Positions 1 through 7,892 are shown, counted from the stretch's first letter. The stretch: 24,814 bases of DNA from Desulfobulbaceae bacterium (GCA_024763115.1 JANTGB010000003.1:1-24814), one strand, 5' to 3'. Program-made: numbers and translations. The notes: a model not told the origin generated them from the letters alone.

Positions 1-1
1 C

Positions 2-286
2 CCCTCCCAGATTGAGCATGTGTTAATGAGTATCAAGGATGTTGAACCCCATTACCAGATTATTGTCAACCGTGAAGGGACAATGGACACCATGGAGATA
101 CAGGTAGAGGTCAGCGAGGATATTTTCTCTGACGCCGTGAAAAACCTTGAAGGCCTGGCCGGGCGGATTCAAATGGAAATTAAAGATCTGCTGGGTGTCT
201 CCTGTAAAGTATCCCTGGTGGAACCTAAGACCATTCAACGCAGTGAAGGCAAGGCTAAACGGGTTATTGACAACCGGAAAATATAA
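2..286 (+). CDS. paaK: Phenylacetate-CoA ligase family protein, C-terminal part only (cut by window edge)
   Basis: The reading frame is open from base 2 and runs into a TAA, so the N-terminal part lies off the window. The 94 visible residues match the C-terminal lid domain of phenylacetate-CoA ligases: PSQIEHVL near the start, EPHYQIIVNREG, and the terminal EGKAKRVIDNRK segment that carries the conserved lysines. These enzymes form an aryl-acyl adenylate and then the CoA thioester in the cytoplasm. The same lid region recurs in the complete ligase at 5791-7089 with clear similarity (EPHYQI and EGKAKRV are shared), so two paralogues flank the transporter genes. The exact substrate cannot be read from this fragment. 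Confidence 0.9.
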   Translation, partial: PSQIEHVLMSIKDVEPHYQIIVNREGTMDTMEIQVEVSEDIFSDAVKNLEGLAGRIQMEIKDLLGVSCKVSLVEPKTIQRSEGKAKRVIDNRKI

Positions 287-344
287 GGTAAAAGGCGGCG
301 GCACACCAGTTGCGCATGAGCAGCCTGCCTTACATGGCATCAGT

Positions 345-359
345 ATGCTGCGCCGGCCT
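345..359 (+). repeat. Partial copy of the CTGATCA-type intergenic motif
   Basis: The first 15 nt, ATGCTGCGCCGGCCT, match the left part of a 21-nt motif found complete in gaps of the ribosomal cluster (7395-7415, 9161-9181, 23707-23727). The GATCA end is missing here. The rest of the 145 bp gap between the ligase fragment and the ACT gene holds small inverted repeats (CTGCCT at 325-330 with AGGCAG at 368-373) and no gene. Confidence 0.4.
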
Positions 360-431
360 TTTACAATAGGCAGTGCCGGAGAGTAGTTTTCGCCCCCGGC
401 AATCTGTGACGATTTAAAAAGGAGCTAAAAT

Positions 432-863
432 ATGAAAGTTAAACAGATAGCTGTTTTCCTGGAAAACAAATCCGGACGCATGGCGGAGATTACCAGCGTC
501 CTGGCCCGGAACGGCATTAATATCAGGGCAATGTCCCTGGCTGACACGGCTGATTTCGGCATCCTGCGCCTGATTGTTAATGATACCGATAATGCCAGTC
601 AGATTTTAAAGGATAACGGCTTTACCGTGGGGATGACCGAAGTGCTGGTTATCGAAGTAGTGGATAAGCCGGGAGGTCTGGCCAGCGTTCTGCAGATCAT
701 AAAGGAAAATAATCTTAATATTGAATATATGTATGCCTTTACCCAGAAAAGCGGAGAAACGGGACTGATTATCTTTCGTTTTGATGAAATAGACAGGGCC
801 ATTACCGCCCTGAACAAATCAGGGGTAAGAATATTAAGCGGCGAAGAAGTTTACGCGATTTAA
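432..863 (+). CDS. Tandem ACT-domain protein
   Basis: This 143-residue protein consists of two ACT domains and little else. Domain 1 covers about residues 1-68 (KQIAVFLENKSGRMAEITSV, then ADFGILRLIV) and domain 2 about residues 69-143 (VIEVVDKPGGLASVLQIIKE, then GLIIFRF). The DKPGGL turn is the usual ACT amino acid-binding loop. No catalytic domain is fused, so a regulatory or sensing role for an amino acid is likely. A GGAG ribosome binding site (AAAAAGGAGCTAAAATATG) supports the start. Stand-alone double-ACT proteins next to paaK and liv genes are common in Desulfobacterota. It may tune the ligase or the transporter to ligand level; that is inference. Confidence 0.88.
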   Translation: MKVKQIAVFLENKSGRMAEITSVLARNGINIRAMSLADTADFGILRLIVNDTDNASQILKDNGFTVGMTEVLVIEVVDKPGGLASVLQIIKENNLNIEYMYAFTQKSGETGLIIFRFDEIDRAITALNKSGVRILSGEEVYAI

Positions 864-935
864 CCCATGAAATTCAAGGCTCGGGTTCGAGGTCAAGAAT
901 ACGAGGTAACATTCCAATAAGACAAGGAGGGAAAG

Positions 936-2090
936 ATGAAAAAATTTTTCACAGGCGCCATGCTGACTATAGGCGTACTCTGCATGATGCTGAGTTCTAT
1001 TCCGGCCCAGGCCGGCGACACTATTAAAGTCGGCGCTATCCTGGCGGTAACCGGCGGCGCTTCATTTCTCGGCGGCCCGGAATCCCGCACTATCCGGATG
1101 CAGGTTGACAAAATAAATAAAGCCGGGGGAATTCACGGCAAAAAAATTGATCTTGTTATCAAAGACTCCGGGGCTAACCCGGAAAAAGCCATTTCCTTTG
1201 CCAAACAGTTAATTGAAGAAGAACATGTTTTTGCTATTCTCGGGCCGTCCACCAGCGGTGAAACAATGAAGATCAAAAACATCTGTGAGCAGGCTGAAAC
1301 CATATTGATTTCCTGTGGCGCTGCCGAGGTTATTGTCAACCCTGTGGCAAAATATGTTTTCAAAACCCCGCAGAAAGACAGCTTTGCCGTCAAAAAAATA
1401 TATGGCGAAATGAATAAAATGGGGATCAGCAAGATTGCTGTTCTAGCCGGTAATACCGGGTTCGGCAAGGCTGGAAAGAAACAGCTGCTGACTATTGCTC
1501 CGGAATTCGGCATAAAGGTTGTCGCGGCTGAAGTATATGATAAAAAAGCTACCGACTTAAGCGCTGTTGTTGCCAAATTGATGGTAGACAAGGAAATACA
1601 GGCAGTTGTCAACTGGTCAATTGTTCCGGCCCAGGCCATTGTTGCCAAGAATATTCGTCAGGCCGGCTGGAAGGTACCCATATTTCAAAGTCATGGTTTC
1701 GGCAATATCAAGTATGTTGAGGCTGCCGGCGCTGCTGCTGAAGGAATCATCTTTCCGGCTGGTCGCCTGCTTGTTGCGGACGTGCTGCCGGACAGCAATC
1801 TCCAGAAGAAAACACTGCTCAAGTACAAACATGATTATGAGAACAAATTTCATGAAACCGCAAGCACATTCGGCGGCCACGGCTATGATGCCGTCATGAT
1901 TCTGGCCGGAGCCATTGACGAGGTTGGCGCGGATAAGAAAAAAGTTCGCAATGCCATTGAAAACATGAAAGACTTTGTCGGCACCGGCGGCGTTTTTAAC
2001 TTTTCCCCTGCTGATCATAACGGCCTTGATATTAATGCCTTTGCCATGCTGACTGTTAAAGATGGTAAATTCGTTCTTTATGATAAATAA
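936..2090 (+). CDS. livK: Branched-chain-type amino acid ABC transporter, periplasmic binding protein
   Basis: The 384-residue product opens with a Sec signal peptide: basic MKKFF, a hydrophobic core, and a probable cleavage after AQA (residues 24-26). The mature part starts DTIKVGAILAVTGGASFLGG, the classic type I periplasmic binding fold of the LivJ/LivK family. The protein would capture an amino acid or similar small acid in the periplasm and deliver it to the LivHM permease encoded downstream. An AAGGAGGG ribosome binding site lies just upstream of the ATG. A strong terminator hairpin follows (2119-2150), which would give more binding protein than permease. Ligand specificity cannot be read from sequence; the flanking aryl-CoA ligases make aromatic or branched-chain amino acids likely. 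Confidence 0.93.
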   Translation: MKKFFTGAMLTIGVLCMMLSSIPAQAGDTIKVGAILAVTGGASFLGGPESRTIRMQVDKINKAGGIHGKKIDLVIKDSGANPEKAISFAKQLIEEEHVFAILGPSTSGETMKIKNICEQAETILISCGAAEVIVNPVAKYVFKTPQKDSFAVKKIYGEMNKMGISKIAVLAGNTGFGKAGKKQLLTIAPEFGIKVVAAEVYDKKATDLSAVVAKLMVDKEIQAVVNWSIVPAQAIVAKNIRQAGWKVPIFQSHGFGNIKYVEAAGAAAEGIIFPAGRLLVADVLPDSNLQKKTLLKYKHDYENKFHETASTFGGHGYDAVMILAGAIDEVGADKKKVRNAIENMKDFVGTGGVFNFSPADHNGLDINAFAMLTVKDGKFVLYDK

Positions 2091-2118
2091 TTTCATAATC
2101 GGACAATAAGCCAAACCA

Positions 2119-2150
2119 GGGGATGCGAAATTTTTCGTATCCCCCTTTTT
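2119..2150 (+). terminator. Intrinsic terminator / attenuator between livK and livH
   Basis: GGGGATGCGAA at 2119-2129 pairs with TTCGTATCCCC at 2134-2144 through 11 bp including one G-T pair, with a 4-nt loop, and is followed by CTTTTT. This is a textbook rho-independent structure 29 bp after the livK stop. Because livHMGF follow on the same strand with no evident new promoter, partial read-through is the likely role. Confidence 0.85.
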
Positions 2151-2227
2151 ATCGTTATATATTTCGATATCGTAATTATCCAGCCAGGGTGACAATTTAC
2201 CCTGAATCGGGAACTCTAACTGTTCAG

Positions 2228-3118
2228 ATGACCGCCGAACTATTCAGCCAATATCTATTTGCCGGAATAACCTATGGTATTATCTATGCCATAGTGGCCA
2301 TCGGCTTTAATATTATCTATAATACCACAGGCATAATAAATTTTGCCCAGGGAGAATTCGTCATGCTGGGCGGCATGTTTGCCATCACCCTGAATAATTT
2401 TATGCCCCTGGTGCCGGCTATTGCGCTTGCTGTAGTAATTACCATGATAATCGGCGCTCTTATTGAAATGATCTTTATTCGCTGGCTCGACAGCCCTTCG
2501 ATTCTGCGAATGATCATTATCACTATCGGCCTGTCGATCCTGATCAGAGAAGTCGCCCTCCACTTCTGGGGTGAGGGCGTCCGTTCCCTGCCCTATTTTA
2601 ACGGCAATGAAATTTCCTCGATTAAAATCTTCAGCGCCCAGATTTCACCCCAGGTTCTCTGGGTAATAGGGGTATGCCTAATTATAGTCACCCTGCTCAG
2701 CCTGTTTTTCCGTTTCACTTCGCTGGGCCTGGAAATGCGGGCCTGTTCAGCCAACCGCCTGGCCGCCACCCTGTGCGGAATTAACGCCAAAAACATGGTG
2801 ACTTTTTCCTTTATGCTCAGTGCCGGGATCGGAGCACTGGCCGGTTGTGTCATGTCGCCCATAACCTATACCCAGTACGACTGCGGCACCGGCCTGGCCA
2901 TCAAGGGCTTCACCGTGGCGGTTTTAGGGGGGTTGGGCAACAGCATGGCAGCAGTAGCTGCCGGTCTGCTGCTCGGTATTATTGAAGCCTTCAGTATAGG
3001 TATTGTGCCCCTTGCCTTTCAAGATGCTATATCAATTACCATTCTGCTGATAATTCTCTTTGTCCGACCCCATGGCCTGTTCGGCAGCAGTGAGGCCGCC
3101 GGCCTTACGGAATTCTAA
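2228..3118 (+). CDS. livH: Branched-chain-type amino acid ABC transporter permease
   Basis: From the ATG at 2228 the product is 296 residues, the usual LivH size. It begins MTAELFSQYLFAGITYGIIY and has about eight hydrophobic segments. The GIINFAQGEFVMLGG stretch is the hallmark of this family, and the GLAIKGFTVAVLGGLGN region is the cytoplasmic loop that couples to the ATPase. The frame is open further upstream to 2123, but that start lies inside the terminator hairpin, so 2228 is preferred. The ribosome binding site there is weak, with only a distant GGGA. It should form a heterodimeric inner-membrane channel with LivM, whose gene begins 5 nt after this stop. Confidence 0.92.
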   Translation: MTAELFSQYLFAGITYGIIYAIVAIGFNIIYNTTGIINFAQGEFVMLGGMFAITLNNFMPLVPAIALAVVITMIIGALIEMIFIRWLDSPSILRMIIITIGLSILIREVALHFWGEGVRSLPYFNGNEISSIKIFSAQISPQVLWVIGVCLIIVTLLSLFFRFTSLGLEMRACSANRLAATLCGINAKNMVTFSFMLSAGIGALAGCVMSPITYTQYDCGTGLAIKGFTVAVLGGLGNSMAAVAAGLLLGIIEAFSIGIVPLAFQDAISITILLIILFVRPHGLFGSSEAAGLTEF

Positions 3119-3123
3119 CTGCT

Positions 3124-4176
3124 ATGCGTAACTTAATTTCCATAACAACGCTGATTGGTTCAATTGTGGCTGTCCAACTTCTTACAAGCTTCACCGGCAC
3201 CGGGTATTATCTGACCCAGCTGACCATGACTGCCTACTATTCACTGATAATTATCGGTCTCTGCCTGGTCATGGGCTATGCCGGGCAGATTTCCCTGGGC
3301 CATGCCGGTTTTTTTGCTATTGGCGGCTATACTTCGGCGGCACTCACCACCTATAACCTGACATCCATGCTGGAAAACGGCAACAGCCTGATTAAATTTA
3401 TTTCAGGCCGGGGATTGCTCATTGCCGCCCAGGATCTCTATGGTGATCCGGTTCTCTATGTAAATCCCTGGATTGCCGCCCTGCTGGCGATTTTTCTTAC
3501 AGTGATTATTGCCTTTTTAATCGGCATTCCCGTCCTTAAATTAAAAGGCCATTATCTAGCTATGGCTACCCTGGGCTTCGGCATTATCATCTTTCGGATT
3601 GTCCTGGCCACGGAAATTTTCGGTGAGGCTGACGGCCTTTCCGAAGTGCCGGGCTTTACCTTGCTGCCGGGTGTTATAGTCAATGGTGATTTCAATAACC
3701 GGATTTTCAACTATTATATAGCCTGCGGCTTTGTGGTAGTCGGGGTTATTATTCTTCTTAACCTGATTAATTCCCGCGTAGGCCGGGCTTTAAGGGCAAT
3801 TCACGGAGCCGAGGACGCCGCCAATGCCATGGGGATAAATACTTCCCGCTATAAATTATATACCTTTGTTATCAGCGCTGTATTTGCTGCTATTGCGGGC
3901 ATATTTCTTACCCATTACAATGGCGGAATCGGCCCTTCTGAAGCTGGAATAATGAAATCGATTCGCTATGTAGCCATTGTCGCAATAGGCGGCATGGCCA
4001 ATCTCTGGGGAGCTCTTACCATGGGAGTATTGCTTAATTTCATGTCCTTACGCGGCATGTTCGGCTCCTATGATGATGCGGTTTTCGGAGCTATTTTAAT
4101 TATCATTATGCTCTTTGCCCCGGATGGCCTTCTGCACCTGTCTATCTGGCGGAAATTACGTAAAAAAATCTTATAA
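3124..4176 (+). CDS. livM: Branched-chain-type amino acid ABC transporter permease
   Basis: The product has 350 residues and multiple membrane segments. It carries the LivM signature GYAGQISLGHAGFFAIGGYTSA near residues 52-73 and the EAA-like region with AGIMKSIRYVAIVAIGGMANLWG before the last helices. It would form the second half of the transmembrane pore with LivH. The start follows the livH stop by 5 nt with only a weak ribosome binding site, so translational coupling is likely. The C-terminus LSIWRKLRKKIL is basic, as expected for the cytoplasmic tail. No truncation or frameshift is visible. Confidence 0.93.
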   Translation: MRNLISITTLIGSIVAVQLLTSFTGTGYYLTQLTMTAYYSLIIIGLCLVMGYAGQISLGHAGFFAIGGYTSAALTTYNLTSMLENGNSLIKFISGRGLLIAAQDLYGDPVLYVNPWIAALLAIFLTVIIAFLIGIPVLKLKGHYLAMATLGFGIIIFRIVLATEIFGEADGLSEVPGFTLLPGVIVNGDFNNRIFNYYIACGFVVVGVIILLNLINSRVGRALRAIHGAEDAANAMGINTSRYKLYTFVISAVFAAIAGIFLTHYNGGIGPSEAGIMKSIRYVAIVAIGGMANLWGALTMGVLLNFMSLRGMFGSYDDAVFGAILIIIMLFAPDGLLHLSIWRKLRKKIL

Positions 4177-4195
4177 CCGGGATATCAGCCTCCTC

Positions 4196-4960
4196 ATGGC
4201 CCTGCTGGAAATAAATAACTTAAGCCGCTCATTCGGCGGTCTTAAAGCGGTAAACGATATCAGCTTTTCCGTTCGTTCCGACTCAATCAAGGCGGTAATC
4301 GGCCCAAACGGGGCTGGGAAAACAACCCTGTTTAACCTTATTTCCGGCAATCTTCCAGCTGATACCGGCTCCGTGGTATTCAAGGGGCTCCCCATCCACG
4401 GTTTACAGCCTTATCAAATCGCTGCACACGGCATATCGCGTACCTTTCAAAATATCAAACTTTTTCCCGGCATGACTGCCCTGGAAAACGTGATGATCGG
4501 CCGGCATGTTAAAACCAGGGCCGGATTCACAGCCGGCATGCTTCATCTGCCTTTCAGCCGCCGGGAGGAAAAAGAAATTAAAGAAAAATCACTGGAACTG
4601 CTGGAGCTGCTCGATATAAACCAATTTGCCCATATCGAGGCCTCCAGCCTGGCCTTTGGCCAACAGCGGGCAGTAGAATTTGCCCGGGCCCTGGCCTTGG
4701 AGCCTGATCTGCTCTTGCTCGATGAACCGGCTGCCGGGCTGAATATTTATGAAACAGCGGAAATTGCCCGACTGATAAGCAAAATCCAAAAAAGAGGAAT
4801 TACCGTTCTCCTGGTTGAACATGACATGTCCCTGGTAATGGATATTTCCGATGAAATTGTTGTCCTGTGTTTTGGTGAAAAAATTGCCGACGATCTGCCT
4901 GCGAAAATTCAACAGAACCCACAGGTAATCCAAATTTATCTGGGTGACGACGATGCTTAA
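4196..4960 (+). CDS. livG: Branched-chain-type amino acid ABC transporter ATPase
   Basis: The chosen ATG gives MALLEINNLSRSFGGL and 254 residues, the family norm; a longer frame from 4115 would overlap livM and add residues that are not family-like. Walker A is GPNGAGKT (36-43), the signature LAFGQQ (152-157), Walker B LLLLDEP (172-178) and the H-loop histidine is at about 209 (VEHDM). The signature reads LAFGQ in place of LSGGQ, which is common in LivG. It powers uptake on the cytoplasmic side together with LivF. The gene starts 20 nt after livM and overlaps livF by 8 nt. Confidence 0.93.
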   Translation: MALLEINNLSRSFGGLKAVNDISFSVRSDSIKAVIGPNGAGKTTLFNLISGNLPADTGSVVFKGLPIHGLQPYQIAAHGISRTFQNIKLFPGMTALENVMIGRHVKTRAGFTAGMLHLPFSRREEKEIKEKSLELLELLDINQFAHIEASSLAFGQQRAVEFARALALEPDLLLLDEPAAGLNIYETAEIARLISKIQKRGITVLLVEHDMSLVMDISDEIVVLCFGEKIADDLPAKIQQNPQVIQIYLGDDDA

Positions 4961-5672
4961 AATAAAAAATCTTGAAGCGGGATATGGAAAACTGAGGGTA
5001 CTGAAACGGATATCCATGCATGTAGATCCCGGCGAAATCGTTACTATAATCGGGGCAAACGGGGCCGGGAAAACTACTCTGCTCTATACTATCGCCGGTA
5101 TAATAAAAACCATGGCCGGGGAGATCAATCTCCTGGGACAAACCCTGAAAAAAACAAAAGCTGAAAAAATTGTTGACCTGGGCTGTTCCCTGGTTCCGGA
5201 AGGCCGCCAGGTCTTTTCAACTATTTCGGTTTTGGAAAATCTCCTGCTTGGCGCCTATGTTCAGTCCGGAAAAAATGGTTATGACAGAAAACAGGAACTT
5301 GAAAAAATTTATAATATTTTCCCGGTACTCAAAGACCGGCGCAGACAACTTGCAGGCACCCTGTCCGGGGGCGAGCAGCAGATGCTGGCCATGGGTCGGG
5401 CCTTGATGGCCAGGCCAAAGCTGATTATGATGGATGAACCTTCAACCGGGCTTGCTCCGCTCATTGTCAAGGATATTTTTCAGATAATTCTCCGTCTGCG
5501 TGAAGCGGGAAACACTGTTATGCTGGTAGAACAAAACGCCAGGGCTGCCCTGGGCATTGCCGACCGAGGCTATGTGCTGGAAACCGGAAAAATAATTATA
5601 CAGGGCCCGGCAACGGACCTGCTGGACAATCATGATGTTCAGCGTGCTTATCTGGGTCGGGATATTGAATAA
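4953..5672 (+). CDS. livF: Branched-chain-type amino acid ABC transporter ATPase
   Basis: The product has 239 residues from the ATG inside the livG tail (MLKIKNLEAGYGKLRVL). An in-frame GTG at 4944 would add three residues; the ATG fits LivF homologues better. Walker A GANGAGKT is at 34-41, signature LSGGEQ at 137-142 and Walker B LIMMDEP at 157-163; the VEQN segment near 192 replaces the VEHD of LivG, as expected for this family. LivF and LivG form the ATPase pair of the importer. The 8-nt overlap with livG points to coupled translation. A repeat-rich palindromic gap follows before the ligase gene. Confidence 0.93.
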   Translation: MLKIKNLEAGYGKLRVLKRISMHVDPGEIVTIIGANGAGKTTLLYTIAGIIKTMAGEINLLGQTLKKTKAEKIVDLGCSLVPEGRQVFSTISVLENLLLGAYVQSGKNGYDRKQELEKIYNIFPVLKDRRRQLAGTLSGGEQQMLAMGRALMARPKLIMMDEPSTGLAPLIVKDIFQIILRLREAGNTVMLVEQNARAALGIADRGYVLETGKIIIQGPATDLLDNHDVQRAYLGRDIE

Positions 5673-5678
5673 AAAAAC

Positions 5679-5772
5679 AGGTTCAGAGGTTCCTTAGTTC
5701 AAGGTTCAAGGTTAAGGAAGCATCTGTGCCCCCTGACCCCCTGAACCTTTGACCCTTTGAACCTTTGAACCT
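5679..5772. repeat. Palindromic heptad-repeat tract (GGTTCAA / TTGAACC)
   Basis: The left arm (5679-5717) is built of repeated AGGTTCA-like units and the right arm (5737-5772) of TGAACCT-like units. The outer part AGGTTCAGAGGTTC pairs almost fully with GAACCTTTGAACCT, and the inner arms pair partly, so a long imperfect stem can form. The tract fills the gap between livF and paaK and ends just before the paaK ribosome binding site. There is no T-run after it on the + strand, so it is not a standard terminator. Confidence 0.7.
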
Positions 5773-5790
5773 AAAAAAGGAGTCTTTTAA

Positions 5791-7089
5791 ATGTACTGGG
5801 AAAAGGAAAAAGAATGCATGGCCCGGGACGATCTTGAGCAATTACAACTTGAGCGTTTGCAGGCAACCTTATACCGGGTCGCCACCCATGTCCCTTTTTA
5901 CCGGAAAAAATTCAAGGAACTGCAGATTGATCCCGATGGTTTCCGATCTCTGGATGAACTGCAAAACCTGCCTTTTACTACCAAGAATGATCTTCGGCGT
6001 AATTATCCCTATGGCCTTTTTGCCGTGCCGCTGCGGGATGTTGTCAGGGTTCATTCATCCTCCGGCACCACCGGCACTGCAACGGTTGTCGGTTATACGA
6101 AAAACGACATTAAAACCTGGTCCAACATGACTGCCAGGGTGTTAACCGCTGCTGGAGTCGGCAAGGATGATGTTGTCCAGATTGCCTTTGGTTATGGTCT
6201 TTTTACCGGCGGATTCGGCCTTCATTATGGAGCAGAAAGGGTAGGTGCTTCGGTTATTCCCATCTCCAGCGGCAACACAAAACGGCAGATTCAAATCATG
6301 CAGGATTTCAGGACGACAGCTCTGGTCTGCACTCCAAGCTATGGACTGTTGCTGGCTGATACCATGCTGGAAATGGATATAAATATTAATGCTCTGAATT
6401 TACGATTCGGCCTGTTCGGTGGAGAACCCTGGTCTGAAGGCATGCGGGAAGAGATACAAAACAAACTGCATATTCAGGCTACAGACAATTACGGATTAAG
6501 TGAAGTTATGGGGCCGGGAGTAGCCGGTGAATGCCCGGAACGCAACGGCCTCCATATTAATGAAGATCATTTTCTCATTGAAATCATCAATCCTGATACC
6601 CTGGAACCGGTAAAACCCGGCGAAACAGGAGAAGTTGTCATCACCACTCTTACCAAGGAAGCCTTTCCGGTTATTCGTTACCGGACTAGAGATCTGACCC
6701 GTATCATAGAAAAACCATGTCCCTGCGGCAGGACATTACGGCGTATGGAGCGAGTGCTGGGCCGCACCGATGATATGCTGATAATAAAAGGGGTCAATGT
6801 CTATCCCATGCAGATTGAGGCGGTTTTGTTTGATATTGAGGGTACGGAACCCCATTATCAAATAGTTGTGGAAAGGGAAGGTCGCCTGGACAAGATAACC
6901 GTTCTGGTTGAGGTAGTTGAAGAAATATTCTTTGATCAGATGAAGAAACAACGGCATCTGGTTGACCATATCAAAAAAAGACTGGCCAGTGAACTCGGTA
7001 TCGGCATAGATGTAAAACTAGTGGAAGAAAAAACCCTGGAAAGATTTGAAGGCAAGGCTAAAAGGGTTCTGGACAAACGCAAGCTGTAA
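5791..7089 (+). CDS. paaK: Phenylacetate-CoA ligase family enzyme
   Basis: This complete 432-residue cytoplasmic ligase has the family length. Visible motifs are the phosphate-binding loop HSSSGTTGT (88-96), DNYGLSEVMGPG (232-243, adenylation A5), YRTRDLT with aspartate 301 (A7), the CPCGRT pair of cysteines (310, 312), IIKGVNVYP (331-339) and the terminal lid EGKAKRVLDKRKL with the catalytic-lysine region. The reaction is aryl or phenyl acetate + ATP + CoA giving the acyl-CoA, AMP and PPi. A GGAG site 8 nt before the ATG supports the start. It is the last gene of the + strand cluster and a paralogue of the fragment at the window start. The true substrate (phenylacetate, indoleacetate or another aryl acid) is not settled by sequence. 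Confidence 0.93.
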   Translation: MYWEKEKECMARDDLEQLQLERLQATLYRVATHVPFYRKKFKELQIDPDGFRSLDELQNLPFTTKNDLRRNYPYGLFAVPLRDVVRVHSSSGTTGTATVVGYTKNDIKTWSNMTARVLTAAGVGKDDVVQIAFGYGLFTGGFGLHYGAERVGASVIPISSGNTKRQIQIMQDFRTTALVCTPSYGLLLADTMLEMDININALNLRFGLFGGEPWSEGMREEIQNKLHIQATDNYGLSEVMGPGVAGECPERNGLHINEDHFLIEIINPDTLEPVKPGETGEVVITTLTKEAFPVIRYRTRDLTRIIEKPCPCGRTLRRMERVLGRTDDMLIIKGVNVYPMQIEAVLFDIEGTEPHYQIVVEREGRLDKITVLVEVVEEIFFDQMKKQRHLVDHIKKRLASELGIGIDVKLVEEKTLERFEGKAKRVLDKRKL

Positions 7090-7114
7090 TTGGCGCAACA
7101 GGTCACACCAAAAC

Positions 7115-7148
7115 AAAAAAGCTCCTGAGTTTATTCCGGGAGCTTTTT
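7115..7148. terminator. Bidirectional intrinsic terminator after paaK and the rplQ end of the ribosomal block
   Basis: AAAAAAGCTCC (7115-7125) pairs with GGAGCTTTTT (7139-7148) with a loop of about 13 nt. The T-run on the right serves + strand transcripts leaving paaK. The A-run on the left serves - strand transcripts leaving rplQ, about 300 bp downstream of its stop. It lies between convergent units, as expected for a shared terminator. Confidence 0.85.
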
Positions 7149-7156
7149 CTTGTTTT

Positions 7157-7247
7157 AAGTGCCTTACTTCTAAGAAGAAGTAATAAAAAACAAGAAACTG
7201 AATACGTAATTTTGAAACTATTTGCAGAGAGTTACTCCAAGGCACTT
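7157..7247 (+). repeat. ~90 bp inverted-repeat-bounded element, copy A
   Basis: It begins AAGTGCCTTACT and ends GAGTTACTCCAAGGCACTT, so the ends are inverted repeats of AAGTGCCTT with a partly matching extension. A second copy lies inverted at 18444-18533 between rpsQ and rplN. By eye the two align over the whole length at roughly 75 percent, including a shared ATAAAAAAC core and an ACTATTT block. No transposase is encoded. It behaves like a small non-autonomous element or a REP/MITE-type intergenic repeat. Confidence 0.75.
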
Positions 7248-7394
7248 TCACCCCTCAGGTAAGCGCTAGACTCCGAGGGAGCACTGAAAGAAGTCCTAAA
7301 GATTCTAAGCCCATTTTCACTTTAGTGGGTTAGTAACTGCTGACAACAGGGTGTGGGATCTTTCCGGGATCAATCCGGCGTACACATGACCTAT

Positions 7395-7415
7395 ATGCTG
7401 CGCCGAACTGATCAT
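7395..7415 (+). repeat. CTGATCA-type intergenic motif, copy 1
   Basis: This 21-nt motif reads ATGCTGCGCCGAACTGAT followed by CAT. It matches the copies at 9161-9181 (- strand) and 23707-23727 at about 17 of 21 positions each. All are in gaps, none in genes. Confidence 0.5.
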
Positions 7416-7454
7416 AAAAATATCCGGCGACCTGTAACCAGCTAAACCTTTTAT

Positions 7455-7829
7455 CTAATTCTCATTATCCTCCTGGTAATTTACCAGTTCAATAATTGCC
7501 ATCGGCGCAGCATCTCCGGTACGATTACCGGTACGGATAATCCTGGTATATCCACCATTACGATCCATATAGCTGTCTTTAATTTCATCAAATAACTTGG
7601 CTACTATATTTTTATCTCGAATATATGATAATGCCTGCCGGCGGGCATGAAGATCGCCACGCTTGGCAAGTGTAATCATTTTGTCAGCAACTCGCCGCAA
7701 CTCTTTAGCCTTGGGAGTAGTAGTTACAATACGCTCATGCTCAAAAAGGGATGTAACCATATTACGCAACATTGCCTTCTTATGTGATGTTGTCCGGCCC
7801 AACCTTTTTCCTGCTACTCTATGCCTCAT
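7455..7829 (-). CDS. rplQ: 50S ribosomal protein L17
   Basis: The 124-residue product begins MRHRVAGKRLGRTTSHKKAML, the invariant L17 N-terminus, and contains the family segments ERIVTTTPKAKELRRVADK and GGYTRIIRTGNR. Bacterial L17 is about 115-130 residues, so it is complete. It binds 23S rRNA near the exit tunnel. It is the last gene of the alpha operon, downstream of rpoA as usual, with an unusually long 160 bp gap between them that holds a hairpin. A GAGGG site precedes the ATG. Transcription probably ends at the terminator at 7115-7148. Confidence 0.97.
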   Translation of the reverse strand: MRHRVAGKRLGRTTSHKKAMLRNMVTSLFEHERIVTTTPKAKELRRVADKMITLAKRGDLHARRQALSYIRDKNIVAKLFDEIKDSYMDRNGGYTRIIRTGNRTGDAAPMAIIELVNYQEDNEN

Positions 7830-7863
7830 TTTAAGTATCCCTCACTTTTAACAGCCCGGCTGA

Positions 7864-7892
7864 ACTTCATCCGAGCAGGCTCGGAATGAAGT
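7864..7892 (-). other. Hairpin in the rpoA-rplQ gap
   Basis: ACTTCATCCGAG (7864-7875) pairs with CTCGG (7880-7884) and, past one bulged A, ATGAAGT (7886-7892), giving a 12 bp stem with a 4-nt loop. No T-run follows on the - strand, so it is not a clear terminator. It may act in mRNA processing or stability between rpoA and rplQ. A weak CTGATCAC motif lies beside it at 7895-7908. Confidence 0.6.

Larger units (their letters stand above)
7090..7454. other. 365 bp non-coding gap between convergent units
   Basis: No reading frame here looks like a gene. The gap holds the shared terminator (7115-7148), a ~90 bp inverted-repeat element (7157-7247), an imperfect inverted repeat CTTTCA / TGAAAG over about 7244-7293, a GTAAGCGCTAGACTCCGA motif (7259-7276) and one full CTGATCA-type motif (7395-7415). 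Confidence 0.8.

Noticed and set aside
147..386. Small + strand protein overlapping the ligase C-terminus
   Set aside because: It is an out-of-frame shadow of the ligase coding sequence and continues into a gap with repeat motifs.
2123..2227. Longer livH with 35 extra N-terminal residues
   Set aside because: The start lies inside a strong terminator stem, has no ribosome binding site, and the extra residues are not like a LivH N-terminus.
5679..5772. CRISPR-like array because of short regular repeats
   Set aside because: Units are 7 nt with no spacers, arranged as a palindrome; there are no cas genes nearby.
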